Of a DNA stretch of 64,000 nt, positions 39,001-47,039 are shown one piece after another. Made by a program: the position numbers and the translations under genes. Under the pieces are notes generated by a model. The model was not told the origin of the DNA. It searched no databases and saw only the letters and a list, made by a program, of their open reading frames with translations. The stretch is from Manis javanica (taxonomy: Eukaryota; Chordata; Mammalia; Pholidota; Manidae): the NCBI RefSeq assembly GCF_040802235.1, contig NC_133156.1, positions 187,867,851-187,931,850 of the forward strand. The letters are read 5' to 3'. Positions within the stretch are counted from its first letter, which is position 1. Each line of letters begins with the position of its first letter.

Positions 39001-40301
39001 GATCTCTTTTTAAAGGATTCCACTTTGTATTAATGTCCCATTTATTATATGCTAACACTTCTTACTCTTCATTTTTTAACTTAGTTCAGATAAAGCTTGT
39101 ATAATTATTTATAAAAGTCTGTAATGAATTCAACCAAAAGCAGTTTTATGGCAGTGAATACCAGCTCTTTCTTTCTGTCAACAATCCAGTTTCCAAAGCG
39201 CTCTCAAGTTCAAAAACTATTTTAATTCATATGTCACATTTATGGAAGGAAGGGGAGAAAATTTACAAAATATTGCAACCAAAACGGTTAGAAATCACTT
39301 CAATATAGGGTGAAGTGATCACTACAGAATTCATCCAAAATAAGTACTATTTCTGTCTTCTAGTATGATGACTTGGCTGCCTCAAATAATTTTTTTTTAA
39401 TGAGAAGGGGTAGGGCTTTTGAAAGCAACAACTTTCAAATGATTTCTAAATCGGAGTTTTAGTCAGATTTTTACAATTATTTGGATTTTACAGTCTTAAA
39501 GACTAACATCTGCATTCTACACCTAAGGAAAAAAAGAGATGGTGGTGAGGATCAAAACTGATTAACTTCCCCAAGGTGAGCGGAATTGACATTTGGGCCT
39601 CTAAGGGGTCCTAGATCTACCACAGTAGCAACTGGAACTTGCTGATCTCTGCGGGGCTGAACCTGCGCCAAATTCTCAGCAAGCAGAACAAAATGTAAAT
39701 GCGCTGCGAATCAGGCCTCCCCATCCCTTAAAAAAAAAAACCCTCAAACACTGAGAAAGGGCTGAGACTCACTGCATGACAGCACTTCCTTTTTTTTCTT
39801 TAAACCCGTTTCCTGCCTCCCGTTCGGTATCTTCATCTATACAGGAAGAGGAAGGCCTTCAGTCTTTCTTTTTACACAACCGGCGACTCTGGGGAATGGA
39901 GCCCTCCTCCAGCAAACCAAACCAGCTTTTTACCCCTCCAGCCCTTTGGCCAAATTGCCCATCCTAGAGCAGGGAGCCGGCCTCCGCCGGGCAGCAGGTG
40001 GGATCCCCTGCCAGCGCCGGCATCGCCCGCCGCCCTGACCCGGAGCTGCGGGGGTGGCAGGCTCAGGGATATTAGGGCCGGGCCCGGCCAGCTCGCTCCC
40101 CAGATCCGCGGAGGTCGGAAGCGCTGCTCCGCACCCCCTGGCCCCGACGGCCCGAGCGCCCAGAGGTGCAGGCCCGGGAGCCAAAGGCCCGAGCGACCCC
40201 GAACGGTCGCCCCCGCACCTGTGGCTGCCGCGGCCTCCCTGCCGGGCGCTTACCCCGGTGCCGTTGTCGCACACCACCACCTTCCTGCCCTGGCTGTCCA
40301 T
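8874..40301 (-). CDS. ACTR2: ACTR2, actin-related protein 2 (ARP2), 9 coding exons, 394 aa
   Basis: ARP2 is one of two actin-like ATPase subunits of the seven-protein Arp2/3 complex. With ARP3 it mimics an actin dimer and nucleates branched actin filaments at the leading edge, on endosomes and in phagocytosis. Joining nine minus-strand exons gives 394 residues, the usual length of the main isoform, with no stop or frameshift. Seen in sequence: phosphate-binding loop 1 DNGTG (residues 12-16), loop 2 DSGDG (158-162), and the actin-type GGSTMYPG motif (305-312). Thr237, Thr238 and Tyr202, known regulatory phosphorylation sites in ARP2, are present. Coding segments: 40254-40301, 34002-34112, 28456-28671, 24372-24444, 21378-21514, 18317-18466, 16555-16700, 12866-12998, 8874-9044. 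All introns are GT-AG. A longer human isoform adds a five-residue microexon that I could not place here. Confidence 0.97.
9839..10359 (+). mobile_element. hAT-Charlie-type non-autonomous DNA transposon, split by an L1
   Basis: The left terminus CAGGGTCAGCAAAC and the right terminus (reverse complement CAGGAACAGCCAAAC) form imperfect inverted repeats. They are flanked by 8-bp near-duplications CTCTTAAG (9831-9838) and CTCTAAGG (10360-10367), resembling the hAT target preference. The body has the 'ttctgtaagaggccagatagtaaa' type segment and 'cccataaaactttacttacaaaa', typical of this non-autonomous family. Without the nested L1 and one target copy the element is about 200 bp. Confidence 0.75.
9970..10275 (+). 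mobile_element. 5'-truncated LINE-1 tail nested in the hAT element
   Basis: This is a 306-bp insertion flanked by an exact 13-bp target-site duplication AAAGAATGGGCTT at 9957-9969 and 10276-10288. It carries the L1 3' UTR signature (acagtcagtgattctgtaac, then ttgaaaccaacataagattg) and ends in an A-rich tail. A similar 3' end occurs at 58.8 kb. The order of events is clear: hAT first, L1 later. Confidence 0.88.
10370..10949 (+). repeat. Pyrimidine-rich DNA, possibly the 5' part of the adjoining L2
   Basis: A long C/T-rich stretch lies directly before a recognisable L2 3' portion and in the same orientation. Pyrimidine-rich composition on this strand fits L2, but I cannot align it securely. 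No exon signal or conserved frame was found. Confidence 0.3.
10950..11510 (+). repeat. LINE-2 (L2) 3' portion
   Basis: It follows L2 landmarks in order: 'cctcctaacctgtct', 'cagatcctattg...ctgctcaaaatccttct', 'cagggcttttgcacttgct', 'tctctgctccaaagcatc', and the terminal 'agcacctagacaagtgtttggcatctaggagttt...tgatgaataaat'. It is an old copy, with ends approximate. Confidence 0.75.
12144..12595 (+). mobile_element. TcMar-Tigger-type DNA transposon, diverged
   Basis: The left end CAGTCGTCATCTCCCCTTATC and the right end (reverse complement AGTTGCTCCCCTTTACC) are diverged inverted repeats of the Tigger kind. Internal landmarks include 'cagtacaataggatgtattcagagagaccacattcacataac' in two parts and 'tatgtctgtacaggaaatacatagtac', which resemble Tigger-derived non-autonomous elements. 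No transposase frame survives. Confidence 0.7.
12866..12998 (-). CDS. ACTR2: ACTR2 coding exon 8, residues 294-338
   Basis: The acceptor is TTTCTAG and the donor TCT|GTAAGT. It encodes [18 protein letters not shown] followed by the basic and acidic helix [21 protein letters not shown]. The GGSTMYPG motif lines the nucleotide-binding cleft, as in actin. The first codon (Arg294) is split across the exon 7/8 junction. Confidence 0.96.
13846..13872 (+). repeat. 27-bp exact direct repeat, copy 1 (copy 2 at 14688-14714)
   Basis: The segment starting ACATGCAGGACACACAAGG and ending AAAACCT occurs here and again 842 bp downstream without a mismatch. The flanks on both sides are unrelated. Copy 2 sits inside an old LINE fragment, at a point where L1-like sequence would normally continue past 'tgggaatg...tggtac'. 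Confidence 0.85.
14330..15250 (+). repeat. Old LINE-1/HAL1-type 3' fragment
   Basis: Landmarks of the L1 ORF2 C-terminal region in order: 'aaaacatgttcaacttcactc', 'agagaaatgcaaattaaaactacactgaggtatcat', 'cctcctatattactggtgggaatg', 'ttgacccaacagtccccctt', 'ccatggtatggtaaaaaagaatg'. It is heavily diverged, with many frameshifts. The part around 14688-14714 is replaced by sequence copied from, or shared with, 13.85 kb. Confidence 0.7.
15251..16385 (+). repeat. Old LINE-1 3' UTR-like sequence, split by a short L1 insertion
   Basis: The right half reads like an old L1M-type 3' end: 'cattcttagaaagcata', 'tactctcaaatggctcaag', 'gcaactttttgaaaaattatttcaaaataaaatg'. The left half (15251-15670) is less certain. 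Confidence 0.5.
15691..15804 (+). mobile_element. Very short (114 bp) young LINE-1 3' end insertion
   Basis: It consists only of the L1 3' terminus (gggtatgtggtagggacttg ... gtacattaatgatacc) plus an A-rich tail. It is bounded by an exact 17-bp target-site duplication ACAGACATCACCTCTGG at 15674-15690 and 15805-15821. The same 3' end occurs in the 45.6 and 61.2 kb copies, so it belongs to the same recent L1 group. Confidence 0.9.
16555..16700 (-). CDS. ACTR2: ACTR2 coding exon 7, residues 246-293 plus 2 nt
   Basis: The acceptor is GGTTTCTAG and the donor ACCAG|GTACAT. It encodes [21 protein letters not shown] and then the segment ending [14 protein letters not shown]. This is part of the actin-fold core between the two lobes. 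The final AG completes Arg294 with exon 8. Confidence 0.96.
16701..18316 (-). other. ACTR2: ACTR2 intron 6, AT-rich, no recognised feature
   Basis: Sequence is AT-rich throughout. No transposon, RNA gene or additional exon could be recognised on either strand. Confidence 0.7.
18317..18466 (-). CDS. ACTR2: ACTR2 coding exon 6, residues 196-245
   Basis: The acceptor is TGTACCAG and the donor ACG|GTAAGT. It starts [20 protein letters not shown] and ends [13 protein letters not shown]. Tyr202 and Thr237/Thr238, reported phosphorylation sites that relieve autoinhibition of the Arp2/3 complex, are encoded here and are intact. Confidence 0.96.
19196..19367 (-). mobile_element. MER5A-type hAT-Charlie element
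   Basis: Read on the minus strand the sequence follows MER5A: the 'ggttgagccaccg' inverse end, then 'atgtctccagatactggggggcagc', 'gactgccctgttcattgttaagtgtttag', and 'agattctcaacaggagc' at the other end. It is an old short DNA transposon with no coding capacity. Confidence 0.8.
19605..20985 (-). mobile_element. LINE-1, 5' truncated, minus orientation, about 1.4 kb
   Basis: A T-rich tail at 19605-19630 precedes the L1 3' end block 'gtatcatttgatatacaatc'. The remainder is ORF2 C-terminal sequence in several frames: 19968-20363, 20360-20761 and 20571-20804. It has frameshifts, so it is dead. Unlike the copies at 45 and 60 kb, it keeps a tryptophan codon after 'QILPLATI', reading through to the usual ORF2 end ISLICGV. 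Target duplications are not convincing. Confidence 0.9.
21378..21514 (-). CDS. ACTR2: ACTR2 coding exon 5, residues 150-195
   Basis: The acceptor is TTATACAG and the donor ATCAAG|GTATGA. It encodes [20 protein letters not shown] and ends ITRYLIK. DSGDG is the second phosphate-binding loop of the actin/Hsp70 ATPase fold and contacts the ATP phosphates and bound metal. Gly150 is completed by the last base of exon 4. Confidence 0.96.
22680..22960 (+). repeat. Probable L2 fragment
   Basis: C/T-rich DNA on the plus strand with 'aaaagccttccttgactccaaatgcttccct', a recognisable L2 motif. It is followed by a poly-T run at 22952-22964. Confidence 0.4.
23420..23540 (+). repeat. L2 3' terminus
   Basis: 'aggagaccatgcctag', 'acagagtgcaaggcacatgcc' and the terminal 'ttgttgaatgaataaa' are typical of the end of L2. 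Confidence 0.6.
23650..23830 (+). repeat. L2 fragment
   Basis: 'ctcaagtgtcacctccatcagaaaccttctttgatg' followed by 'ccaatagactctaaattcctt' matches the L2 region upstream of its 3' terminus. Confidence 0.6.
24372..24444 (-). CDS. ACTR2: ACTR2 coding exon 4, residues 126-149 plus 1 nt
   Basis: The acceptor is ATTTTCAG and the donor CAAG|GTAGGT. It encodes [20 protein letters not shown] and LYAQ, the conserved actin-family strand-helix before the second ATP loop. The exon 3/4 junction lies between the codons for Glu125 and Val126. Intronic and exonic copies of GTAA surround it, so the exact junction was set by frame and by canonical splice sites. Confidence 0.95.
25535..25620 (-). repeat. Probable MIR fragment
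   Basis: 'tttcacagatgagaagaaaaataggccc...caaatagctagttagtgg' resembles the reverse complement of the MIR core. It is short and diverged. Confidence 0.45.
26255..26456 (-). mobile_element. Short LINE-1 3' end, minus orientation
   Basis: A T-rich tail is followed by 'gtatcattgatatacagtcc' and the rest of the L1 3' UTR. An exact 12-bp target duplication TGTCACTGCCTT flanks it at 26243-26254 and 26457-26468. About 200 bp were copied. Confidence 0.88.
27110..27715 (+). repeat. L2, 5' part of a copy split by a solo LTR
   Basis: L2 landmarks: 'tgcctagataactg', 'ttccaaactgctctctcttcc', 'cacactggcttccttgctg', 'ctctgtgcctggaatgctcgcccc', 'aacattaccttct'. The L2 continues at 28084, so the LTR inserted into it. 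Confidence 0.75.
27716..28083 (+). mobile_element. Solo LTR of an endogenous retrovirus, 368 bp
   Basis: It starts TGTGGGG and ends GCTACA, the TG...CA form of retroviral LTR ends. A 5-bp target duplication CCTTC flanks it at 27711-27715 and 28084-28088. A poly(A) signal AATAAA is at about 27977. It interrupts an L2, which gives an independent check of both ends. No internal retroviral sequence remains, so the provirus was probably lost by LTR-LTR recombination. Confidence 0.82.
28084..28330 (+). repeat. L2, 3' part of the split copy
   Basis: It resumes with 'ccttctcaaagaggcct', then 'ttctagaatgtaagatccatggcagcagg' and the terminal 'gcattcaataaatagg', all L2 3' end landmarks. Confidence 0.75.
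28456..28671 (-). CDS. ACTR2: ACTR2 coding exon 3, residues 54-125
   Basis: The acceptor is TTTTCTAG and the donor GTGGAG|GTAAGT. It starts [20 protein letters not shown] and ends [11 protein letters not shown]. It contains the [12 protein letters not shown] segment, the ARP2 equivalent of the actin subdomain 1/2 region that packs against neighbouring subunits. At 216 nt it is the largest coding exon. Confidence 0.97.
28672..34001 (-). other. ACTR2: ACTR2 intron 2, AT-rich and nearly repeat-free
   Basis: Over 5.3 kb only one old L1 3' end (30060-30215) and a poly-C run (31917-31925) stand out. The longest open frames are below 100 codons and show no family resemblance. The five-residue alternative ACTR2 microexon known from human transcripts could lie here, but I could not place it. 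Confidence 0.75.
30060..30215 (+). repeat. Old L1 3' end fragment
   Basis: 'gtgatgggtatatgggtttcactg...atcttgcaactttgctgtat...taataaaata' resembles the 3' end of an old L1M-type element. A small (GATG)n run precedes it. Confidence 0.5.
34002..34112 (-). CDS. ACTR2: ACTR2 coding exon 2, residues 17-53
   Basis: The acceptor is CTCTTCCAG and the donor ATCAAG|GTAATA. It starts [20 protein letters not shown] and ends [10 protein letters not shown]. This completes the N-terminal actin-fold strand pair and carries the loop that corresponds to the actin D-loop base. Confidence 0.96.
34113..40253 (-). other. ACTR2: ACTR2 intron 1
   Basis: At 6.1 kb this is the largest intron. An L2 terminus lies near 34985-35095. 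The rest has no recognised transposon, RNA gene or exon. The last 300 bp toward exon 1 rise sharply in GC and belong to the CpG island. Confidence 0.8.
34985..35095 (+). repeat. L2 3' terminus
   Basis: 'cccaagcacctgaacagtgcctggcacatttaag...taagtgactgac' matches the L2 3' terminal segment. Confidence 0.6.
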
Positions 40302-40830
40302 CGTCCTCCCGGAAGAGAGACGCCGCCGCCACCACCGCCAGAAGACCTACAGCAGCCGCCGCCCGGCCCCTTCCTCTTCCTTTTCGCGGACCTTCCTCCG
40401 GCCTAACTTTCTTCCTCCAAACGGAAGTCACCGCCAGGTCCCGCCCGCCAATTAACTGACGGCCTGAGCGGAAGGGGTGGGGACTGGCAGCAGTGAGTTC
40501 CACTAAGAAATGGGGAAGAGTCTAGGCCACGCCCACTACTCCGATTCCCGTTCCAGCTCCGCCCTGCCGGTCACCGCCTAATCGGATTCTCCACTCAGCG
40601 TCTGGTTTCCCGCACTTTGCGGGGCGCTAGTGGCGGCGGAGCTTGCGGGTCCTGCGGCCTTCTCTCTAACGAGTCGGAGAAGTTGAGGGCGCCGCTTACC
40701 TGGCTGCAGAAGGTCAGGCCGGTGAAGACACCGGGCCCGTCGCGAGAAGGCAGTGGAATGCGGCAGAGAATCCAGCCGGGAAGCGTGGGAGGGGCAGAGG
40801 AGCAAACCTGAACACTTGCTGATCCCACCA
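39930..40830. promoter_or_regulatory. ACTR2: CpG island and ACTR2 promoter
   Basis: GC content and CpG density rise abruptly and span exon 1, the 5' UTR and upstream DNA. Visible motifs include an ETS core CGGAAGT at 40422-40428, CCAAT at 40448-40452, and several GC boxes (CCGCCC, CACGCCC). No TATA box is evident, as usual for housekeeping genes. The start site is probably near 40400-40460, inferred from motif positions. Overlapping open frames up to 143 codons on both strands are GC-rich by-products. Confidence 0.85.
40254..40301 (-). CDS. ACTR2: ACTR2 coding exon 1, residues 1-16
   Basis: ATG at 40301 begins [16 protein letters not shown], the canonical ARP2 N terminus with the first phosphate-binding loop DNGTG. 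The donor is GGG|GTAAGC. Several other frames overlap in this GC-rich DNA, but only this one joins in frame to exon 2. The context around the ATG is GGACGATGG, with G at +4. Confidence 0.97.
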
Positions 40831-41069
40831 TTGACCATGGCTTGGTGTGTCATTACTTATAGACCTTTTCAGTGGACAGAGCTGGGATGGATACACACAC
40901 ATGAAATCATGCATTTATACGGGATACCTCCCAATGCCAACCCAATCCTTTGCCCAAGTTGCTCTTAGTGAGCGAAAGGGAGTACCTACATTTCCCGGCT
41001 CATCGCTCGCCACTTCCCCTCCAGCAGCACTCACTGTGTTGCTTCAGACCGCTCAAGTACACGCACCTA

Positions 41070-41290
41070 TTTGAACTTAAAACCTTGGCTTTGAAATCAG
41101 ACAACCACAGTTTCAAATACGGTCCTGCCACTCAAAAACTCTGATTTGAGCATACCTGTGCTGATGCATAGAGGGTAATAACCTCTACTTCCATAGGTTG
41201 TTGTGAGGTTAAAATTCTGTACCCAGAGTAAATGCCCCTTCCATGGAAACTACTGATTATTAATTCCGTGCTTCTAAACTTGCAGATCTC
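41070..41290 (+). repeat. MIR SINE
   Basis: 'ggctttgaaatcagacaacc...cagtttcaaatacggtcctgcc', 'gggtaataacctctacttccataggttgttgtgaggtt' and 'agtaaatgcc' follow the MIR consensus in order. Confidence 0.65.
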
Positions 41291-41664
41291 TCTGCGTATA
41301 ATGCTACCTATTTTTCTTTTTAATCAATCAGGAGATTTCTCATGCTGTAAGACCCAGTTGTCACTCTATGGAGAGTGTGCTGGTAATCCATCGTCAAGAT
41401 GATCTTTACTCTCATTGTTACTATACTACCATGGATATTTGAATAACATTGTGCTTATTACACTAAACAAATGTTAATTGGATAAATGACATCAAAATTC
41501 AACTAGGAAAGAGTGTCACTTTTGAGAGGTGAGAACTAAAATTGTGCCTTCCACGTGGCTGTACAGTTATAGTGACTGGAATAAAATTTAGATCATGAAC
41601 CCTCCAGACCAGCATTATAAATACTAGGCTGCTTTGAAGTTCTCACTTTATTCTTTCATTAGAC

Positions 41665-41850
41665 CAGTGGTTTTCAAAGTTTTATAAAAGGCATTGAAGC
41701 TTTATTCAAATTTTTTCTAGAACCCCAACATATAAAATAGATCAAAATAAAGCTGCCATAGTTGTTTGGAAGTTTGGGATGTTAGAATGGGTAGGAAGCC
41801 TCAGGGAAATATGCCTTCCCTGCACCTGCTTCAGTAGTCATTGAGGTACC
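41665..41850 (+). repeat. Possible hAT-type element
   Basis: It begins 'ccagtggttttcaaag', like the terminus of many Charlie-family elements. The right end is not defined. Confidence 0.3.
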
Positions 41851-42394
41851 TTAGCCTGCTGAAAAGTGCATTAGTTCATAAATTACACATTTTACTTTGT
41901 GTCCCCAGTGCCTAGCACTGTGCTGTTTTCCTGGAACTATAATTGGTCTCAGCAAATTGAACTCTAGCATTTCTGTGTCCTTTCACTTTTCTCTTTATGA
42001 GATTTAATGGGTAATTTATGCATTTTCAGAAATATTTGTTTTCTTCTAATTGTAAAGATAGTACATGCAGATGATAGAAAATATCAACATCTATTCACTA
42101 CACTAATGAAAATGAAGCAGAATTTCTTCATTATGTGAATTCAGATATAATGGAATTGGTGACTGGCTCCTGCCTTCTACACCAGGTGCATCCTGGTCAT
42201 TTCACTTTCCTCAAAATAATGTGACCTCACATTTTTCGGCAGTTGAATTTTTGGGATGGGGGTAGAGGGATTCATGTCTAGCCATTTGTTGAGATTTTAC
42301 ATATATTATTCCACACAAAAATCTTGCTGGTAGATATTCTCATTTTATACCTTAGAAAGTGGGGGCTTTAAAAAATTAAGTCTAGCAAGGTCAT

Positions 42395-43639
42395 AGGATA
42401 TAAGCTGTACATACAGAAATCAATATATATATATATGTGTGTATGTGTGTATGCCATCAGTGAATAACGTGAAAATGATATATTAGAAAACAATTCCATT
42501 TACAAGAGTATCAGAAAATTTGAGTAACTTTACTGGAAGTAATACAAGACGTATACACTGAAAACTACAAACATTGCTGAGAGATATCAAAGATCTAGAT
42601 AAATAAATATACACCATGCTAATGGATTGAATGCTCATTAAGATGACAGTTCTCTCCAAATTGGCCTATAGATTGAATGTCTCTATCAAGATCCCACCAG
42701 GCCTTTTTTTTTTTTTAGGAATTGGTAAATTTGATCCTAAAATTTATATGGAAATTCAAAGGAATCAGAATAACCAAAACTATTTTGAAAAAGAAAAGCT
42801 AAGTTGGCAGCCTTCCACCACCTGATTTCAAAATTTATTATGGAGAAAAAGAAAAAGACAAATTACTTAATTTAAAAGTAGGCTAAAGATTTAAATAGGC
42901 ATTTCACCAAAGATTTATGGATGGCTAATAAATACATGGAGATGCTTATCATCATTAATCATTAGAGAAATGCAAATTAGAACCATAATAAGATACCACT
43001 TAATACTTAATAGAATGTCTGTAATGAAAAAGAAAACATGTTGACAAGGATGTAGAGCAACTGTTACCTTCATATGTCACTGGTGGGACTGTACAATGGT
43101 ACAGCCACCTTGGAGAACAGTTTGGCAGTTTTTCAAAAAGTTAAACATAAAATTGCCATACCCAGCAATTCTATCCCTAGGTATATGCCCAAGAGAAATG
43201 AAAATATATATCCATAGACTTGTACACAAATGTTCATAGTGGCATTACTCAGGCAAAAAGTGGAAACAATCCAAATTTCCATCAATTTGCATAAATTGTG
43301 TGGTAAATCCATACAATGGAATAATATTTAGCATAAAAAAGAAACAAGACAAGCTATAATACAGAAGAAATGAAAAGACATATCCCGCGCAAAGGACTAC
43401 ATATTATATGATTTCATTCATTTGAAATTTTTAGAAAAAGCATATTTGTAGGTACAGAAAACAGATCAGTTTTGGCTTAATGTATGCATGAAAGAACTTT
43501 ATGGGGTGCCAGAAATCTAAGAGATTTTGGTGATGGTTATACAACTGTATATATATAAAACCATCACCAAATATCATCAAACAGCATGTTTGAGATAAGA
43601 AAATTATACTTTGTAAGTTCAACAAAATTGTTTACAAAA
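42395..43639 (+). repeat. Old LINE-1, plus orientation, truncated
   Basis: ORF2-derived landmarks: 'cattaagatgacagttctctccaaattgg', 'cattagagaaatgcaaattagaaccataa', 'tggagaacagtttggcagtttttcaaaaagttaaac', 'ctatccctaggtatatgccc'. It then passes into an old 3' UTR ending near 43600. Frames are broken. A young L1 inserted at its 3' side. It starts near an (AT)n/(GT)n run at 42423-42452. Confidence 0.75.
42423..42452 (+). repeat. (AT)n / (GT)n microsatellite
   Basis: Alternating AT passes into TGTG and TATG repeats. Confidence 0.85.
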
Positions 43640-43651
43640 TTAAGTTACCTC

Positions 43652-45633
43652 AGGATACAAAATTAATACACAAAATCTGTTGCATTCCTATACACTAATG
43701 ATGAACTAGCAGAAAGAGAAATCAGGAAAATAATTCCATTCACAATTGCATCAAAAAGAATAAAATACCTAGGAATAAACCTAACCAAGGAAATGAAAGA
43801 CCTATACTCTGGAAACTACAAGACACTCATGAAAGAAATTAAAGAAGATACCCATAAATGGTAACACATCCTGTGCTCATGGATAGGAAGAATTAATATT
43901 GTCAAAATGGCCATCCTGCCTAAAGCAATCTACAGATTCAATGCAGTCCCTATAAAAATACCAATAACATTCTTCAATGAAATAGAGCAAATAGTTCTAA
44001 AATTCATATGGAACCAAAAAAGATCCCAAATAGCCAAAGCAATCCTGAGAAGGAAGAATAAAGCAGGGGGAATTATGCTCCCTGACTTCAAGCTCTACTA
44101 CAAAGCCACAGTAATCAGGACAATTTGGTACTGGCACAAGAACAGACCCATAGGCCAATAGAACAGACTAGAGAGCCAGATAAAAACCCACACATATATG
44201 GTCAATTAATATATGACAAAGGAGCCATGGATATACAGTGGTGAAATGACAGCCACTTCAACAACTGGTGTTGGCCAAAGTGAACAGATAGATGTAAGAG
44301 AATGAAACTGGATTATTGTCTAACCCCACACACAAAAGTAAACTCAAAATGGATCAAAGACCTGAATGTAAGTCATGAAACCATAAAACTCTTAGAAAAA
44401 AACATAGGCAAAAATCTCTTAGACATAAACACGAGCACCTTCTTCAAGAACACATCTCCACGGGAAAGGGAAACAAAAGCAAAAATGAACAAGTGGGACT
44501 ATATCAAACTAAAAAGCTTCTGTATAGCAAAGGACACCATCAGTAGAACAAAAAGGCATCCTACAGTATGGGAGAATATATTCATAAATGACATATCCAA
44601 TAAGGGGTTGACATCCAAATTATATAAAGAGCTCATGCACCTCAACAAACAAAAAGCAAATTATCCAATTAAAAAATGGGCAGAGGAGCTGAACAGTTAG
44701 TTCTCCAAAGAAGAAATTCAGATGGCCAACAGACACATGAAAAGATGCTCCACATCGCTAATCATCAGAGAAATGCAAATTAAAACCACAATGAGGTATC
44801 ACCTCACACCAGTTAAGATGGCCACCATCCAAAAGACAAACAACAACAAATGTTGGCAAGGATGTGAAGAAAGGGGAACCCTCCTACACTGCTGGTGGGA
44901 ATGTAAACTAGCTCAACCATTGTGGAAAGCAGTATGGAGGTTCCTCAAAAAACAAAAATAGAAATACCACTTGACCCAGGAATTCCACTCTTAGGAATTT
45001 ACCCTAAGAATGCAGGAGCCCAGTTTGAAAAAGACATATGCACCCCTATGTTTATTGCAGCACTATTTACAATAGCCAAGAAATGGAAGCAACCTAAGTG
45101 TTCATCAGTAGATGGAAGGATAAAGAAGAGGTGGTACATATACACAATGGAATATTATTCAGCCATAAGAAGAAAAAAAAATCCTACCATTTGCAACAAA
45201 ATGAATGGAGCTAGAGGGTATTATGCTCAGTGAAATAAGCCAGGCAGAGAAAGACAAGTACCAAATGATTTCACTCATCTGTGGAGTATAAGAACAAAGC
45301 AAGAACTGAAGGAACACAATAGCAGCAGACTCACAGAACCCAAGAATGAACTAACACTTACTTACCAAAGGGAAAGGGACTGGGGAGGATGGGTGGGAAG
45401 GGAGGGATAAGGGGGGGAAAGGGGCATTATGATTAGCACATATAATTTAGGTTGGGGGACATGGGAAAGGCAGTATAATACCGAGAAGACAAGTAGTGAT
45501 TCTATAGCATCTTACTACACTGATGGACAGTGACTGTAATGGGGTATGTGGTGGGAACTTGATAATAGGGGGAATCTAGTAACCATAATGTTGTTCATGT
45601 AATTGTACATTAATGATAGCAAAAAGAAAAAAG
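43652..45633 (+). mobile_element. LINE-1, 5' truncated, about 2.0 kb, plus orientation
   Basis: It spans the ORF2 C-terminal half and the whole 3' UTR, ending in an A-rich tail at 45620-45632. A 12-bp target duplication with one mismatch, TTAAGTTACCTC / TTAAGTCACCTC, lies at 43640-43651 and 45634-45645. ORF2 fragments run at 43907-44161, 44302-44700, 44722-44961 and 44922-45233 and contain the C-terminal Cys-rich motif (C-x3-C-x7-H-x4-C). Stops and frameshifts make it inactive. It is very similar to the copy at 59.5 kb. Confidence 0.92.
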
Positions 45634-45645
45634 TTAAGTCACCTC

Positions 45646-47039
45646 CCCAAATTCAATTATCATGCATCAGAACTAAGATTAGTCCCAAGTGTGCCTGATT
45701 CCAAAGCCTGAGTTCCACTTATTCTTATAACATTGTCCTGAACAATTTCTAGATAAGAATGATTTCCTCAGATTCTCCTTTAAAAATGCAGCTATTTGTA
45801 CTAAGTTAATGAGCATTAAAGTTAAAGTTAAAGTCATCTTGGGAAAGAGTAAATCCAGGGAAAATTTCAAAATTGTAATATAAAAGAAATCTCATCATGT
45901 ACACTATGTTGCTGTTAAGAGGAAAAGGGGAAGGGAAGAAGTATGCGCACATTTGGAAGGAATTGTAAAAGAGTGAAATGACCTTTTACAGTAGATAGTA
46001 AACAATGTCTAAACCAAAAAGACCAAGAAATAGCTGAAAAAGCATCTACAGAAATAAGGAGTTAAATATCAGAAGAAAACAACAAAGAGTTGAAGGTAGT
46101 TGCCTTGGAGAAGAAGAAATTAAGAGTAGAGAGAGCAGGGGAGGGATTGGATGTTTATCCTTATAGGCTTTGTTAAACCATTTGTCTTTTAACCTGTGTG
46201 TGTGTGTAGATTGTAGGTGGAATACTTGGTACTAATTAAAGAATGGCTGGATTTTTGCTTTTTGACTTTCTTTTTATTAAAGGCTTCATTACCCTATGCA
46301 GTATAAACTGCAAGATCATAGTGTATCCTACTCAAATTAAATTTTACCCCTGGATTTGGGGGCTTTGTTAGAGTTCTGGATAAAATATGGAAGACATTTT
46401 AGCATAATCTCATAGTAGCACTTTCATAAATGTTTGCAACTTTATTGCTACTGAACCTCAGCCATTTACTGTTGATTTTTATAGAATTCTATTTTCCAAG
46501 TTTAATTTTCTTGAGGTATGAGGCTTGCTGTACACAATGGCTCTTATGTGTCTAAGTTTTATTACATATAAGTTTTATACATTATAAATTGTATAATAGA
46601 TCTGTACTGCAATAAAATATATATCACATATATAACATATATAAAAGTAAACAAATACCCAATATAACATAAATATGATAAAACATATCTATAGGCAATA
46701 TTAAAAAATGATATATAATTTTAGTGAAGATTATTAGAGGTATCTTAGTGAAAGATATTGTTTATATCCTGTATTACTGAAAGAAGTAATGCAAAATCTA
46801 ATCTAGGAAGCACAGAACTTAAAATAAATGTACACAGTGGTACTATATATTTTCTATATGTCATTACTTAGGTTTGTAAATGTATGTAAAAAGGATAAAC
46901 TGCTACCCTCTTAGGAAAGTACAACATTTGAAGGGGATTGAAAAGGATTTATCCTAACTAAAATATTCCATTATTTTTTACAGGGGGAATGTTTTCATGC
47001 ATTTCCATTGTTATTAGAAATTAGTGTTTAAAAAGTAGA
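45646..47039. other. Intergenic, AT-rich
   Basis: Possible old L1 remnants lie at about 45890-46210, and a small (TG)n occurs near 46197. 46550-46900 is AT-rich, low-complexity-like DNA. No gene is recognised. Confidence 0.5.

Larger units (their letters stand above)
40831..42390. other. Intergenic DNA upstream of ACTR2
   Basis: It includes a MIR (41070-41290), a possible hAT end near 41665 and an L2-like stretch near 41880-41960. No exon is recognised. Confidence 0.6.

Noticed and set aside
39930..40503. Several overlapping open frames of 60-143 codons on both strands around the CpG island
   Set aside because: They are by-products of high GC content. Only the minus frame with its ATG at 40301 joins in frame to ACTR2 exon 2; the others lack conserved content.
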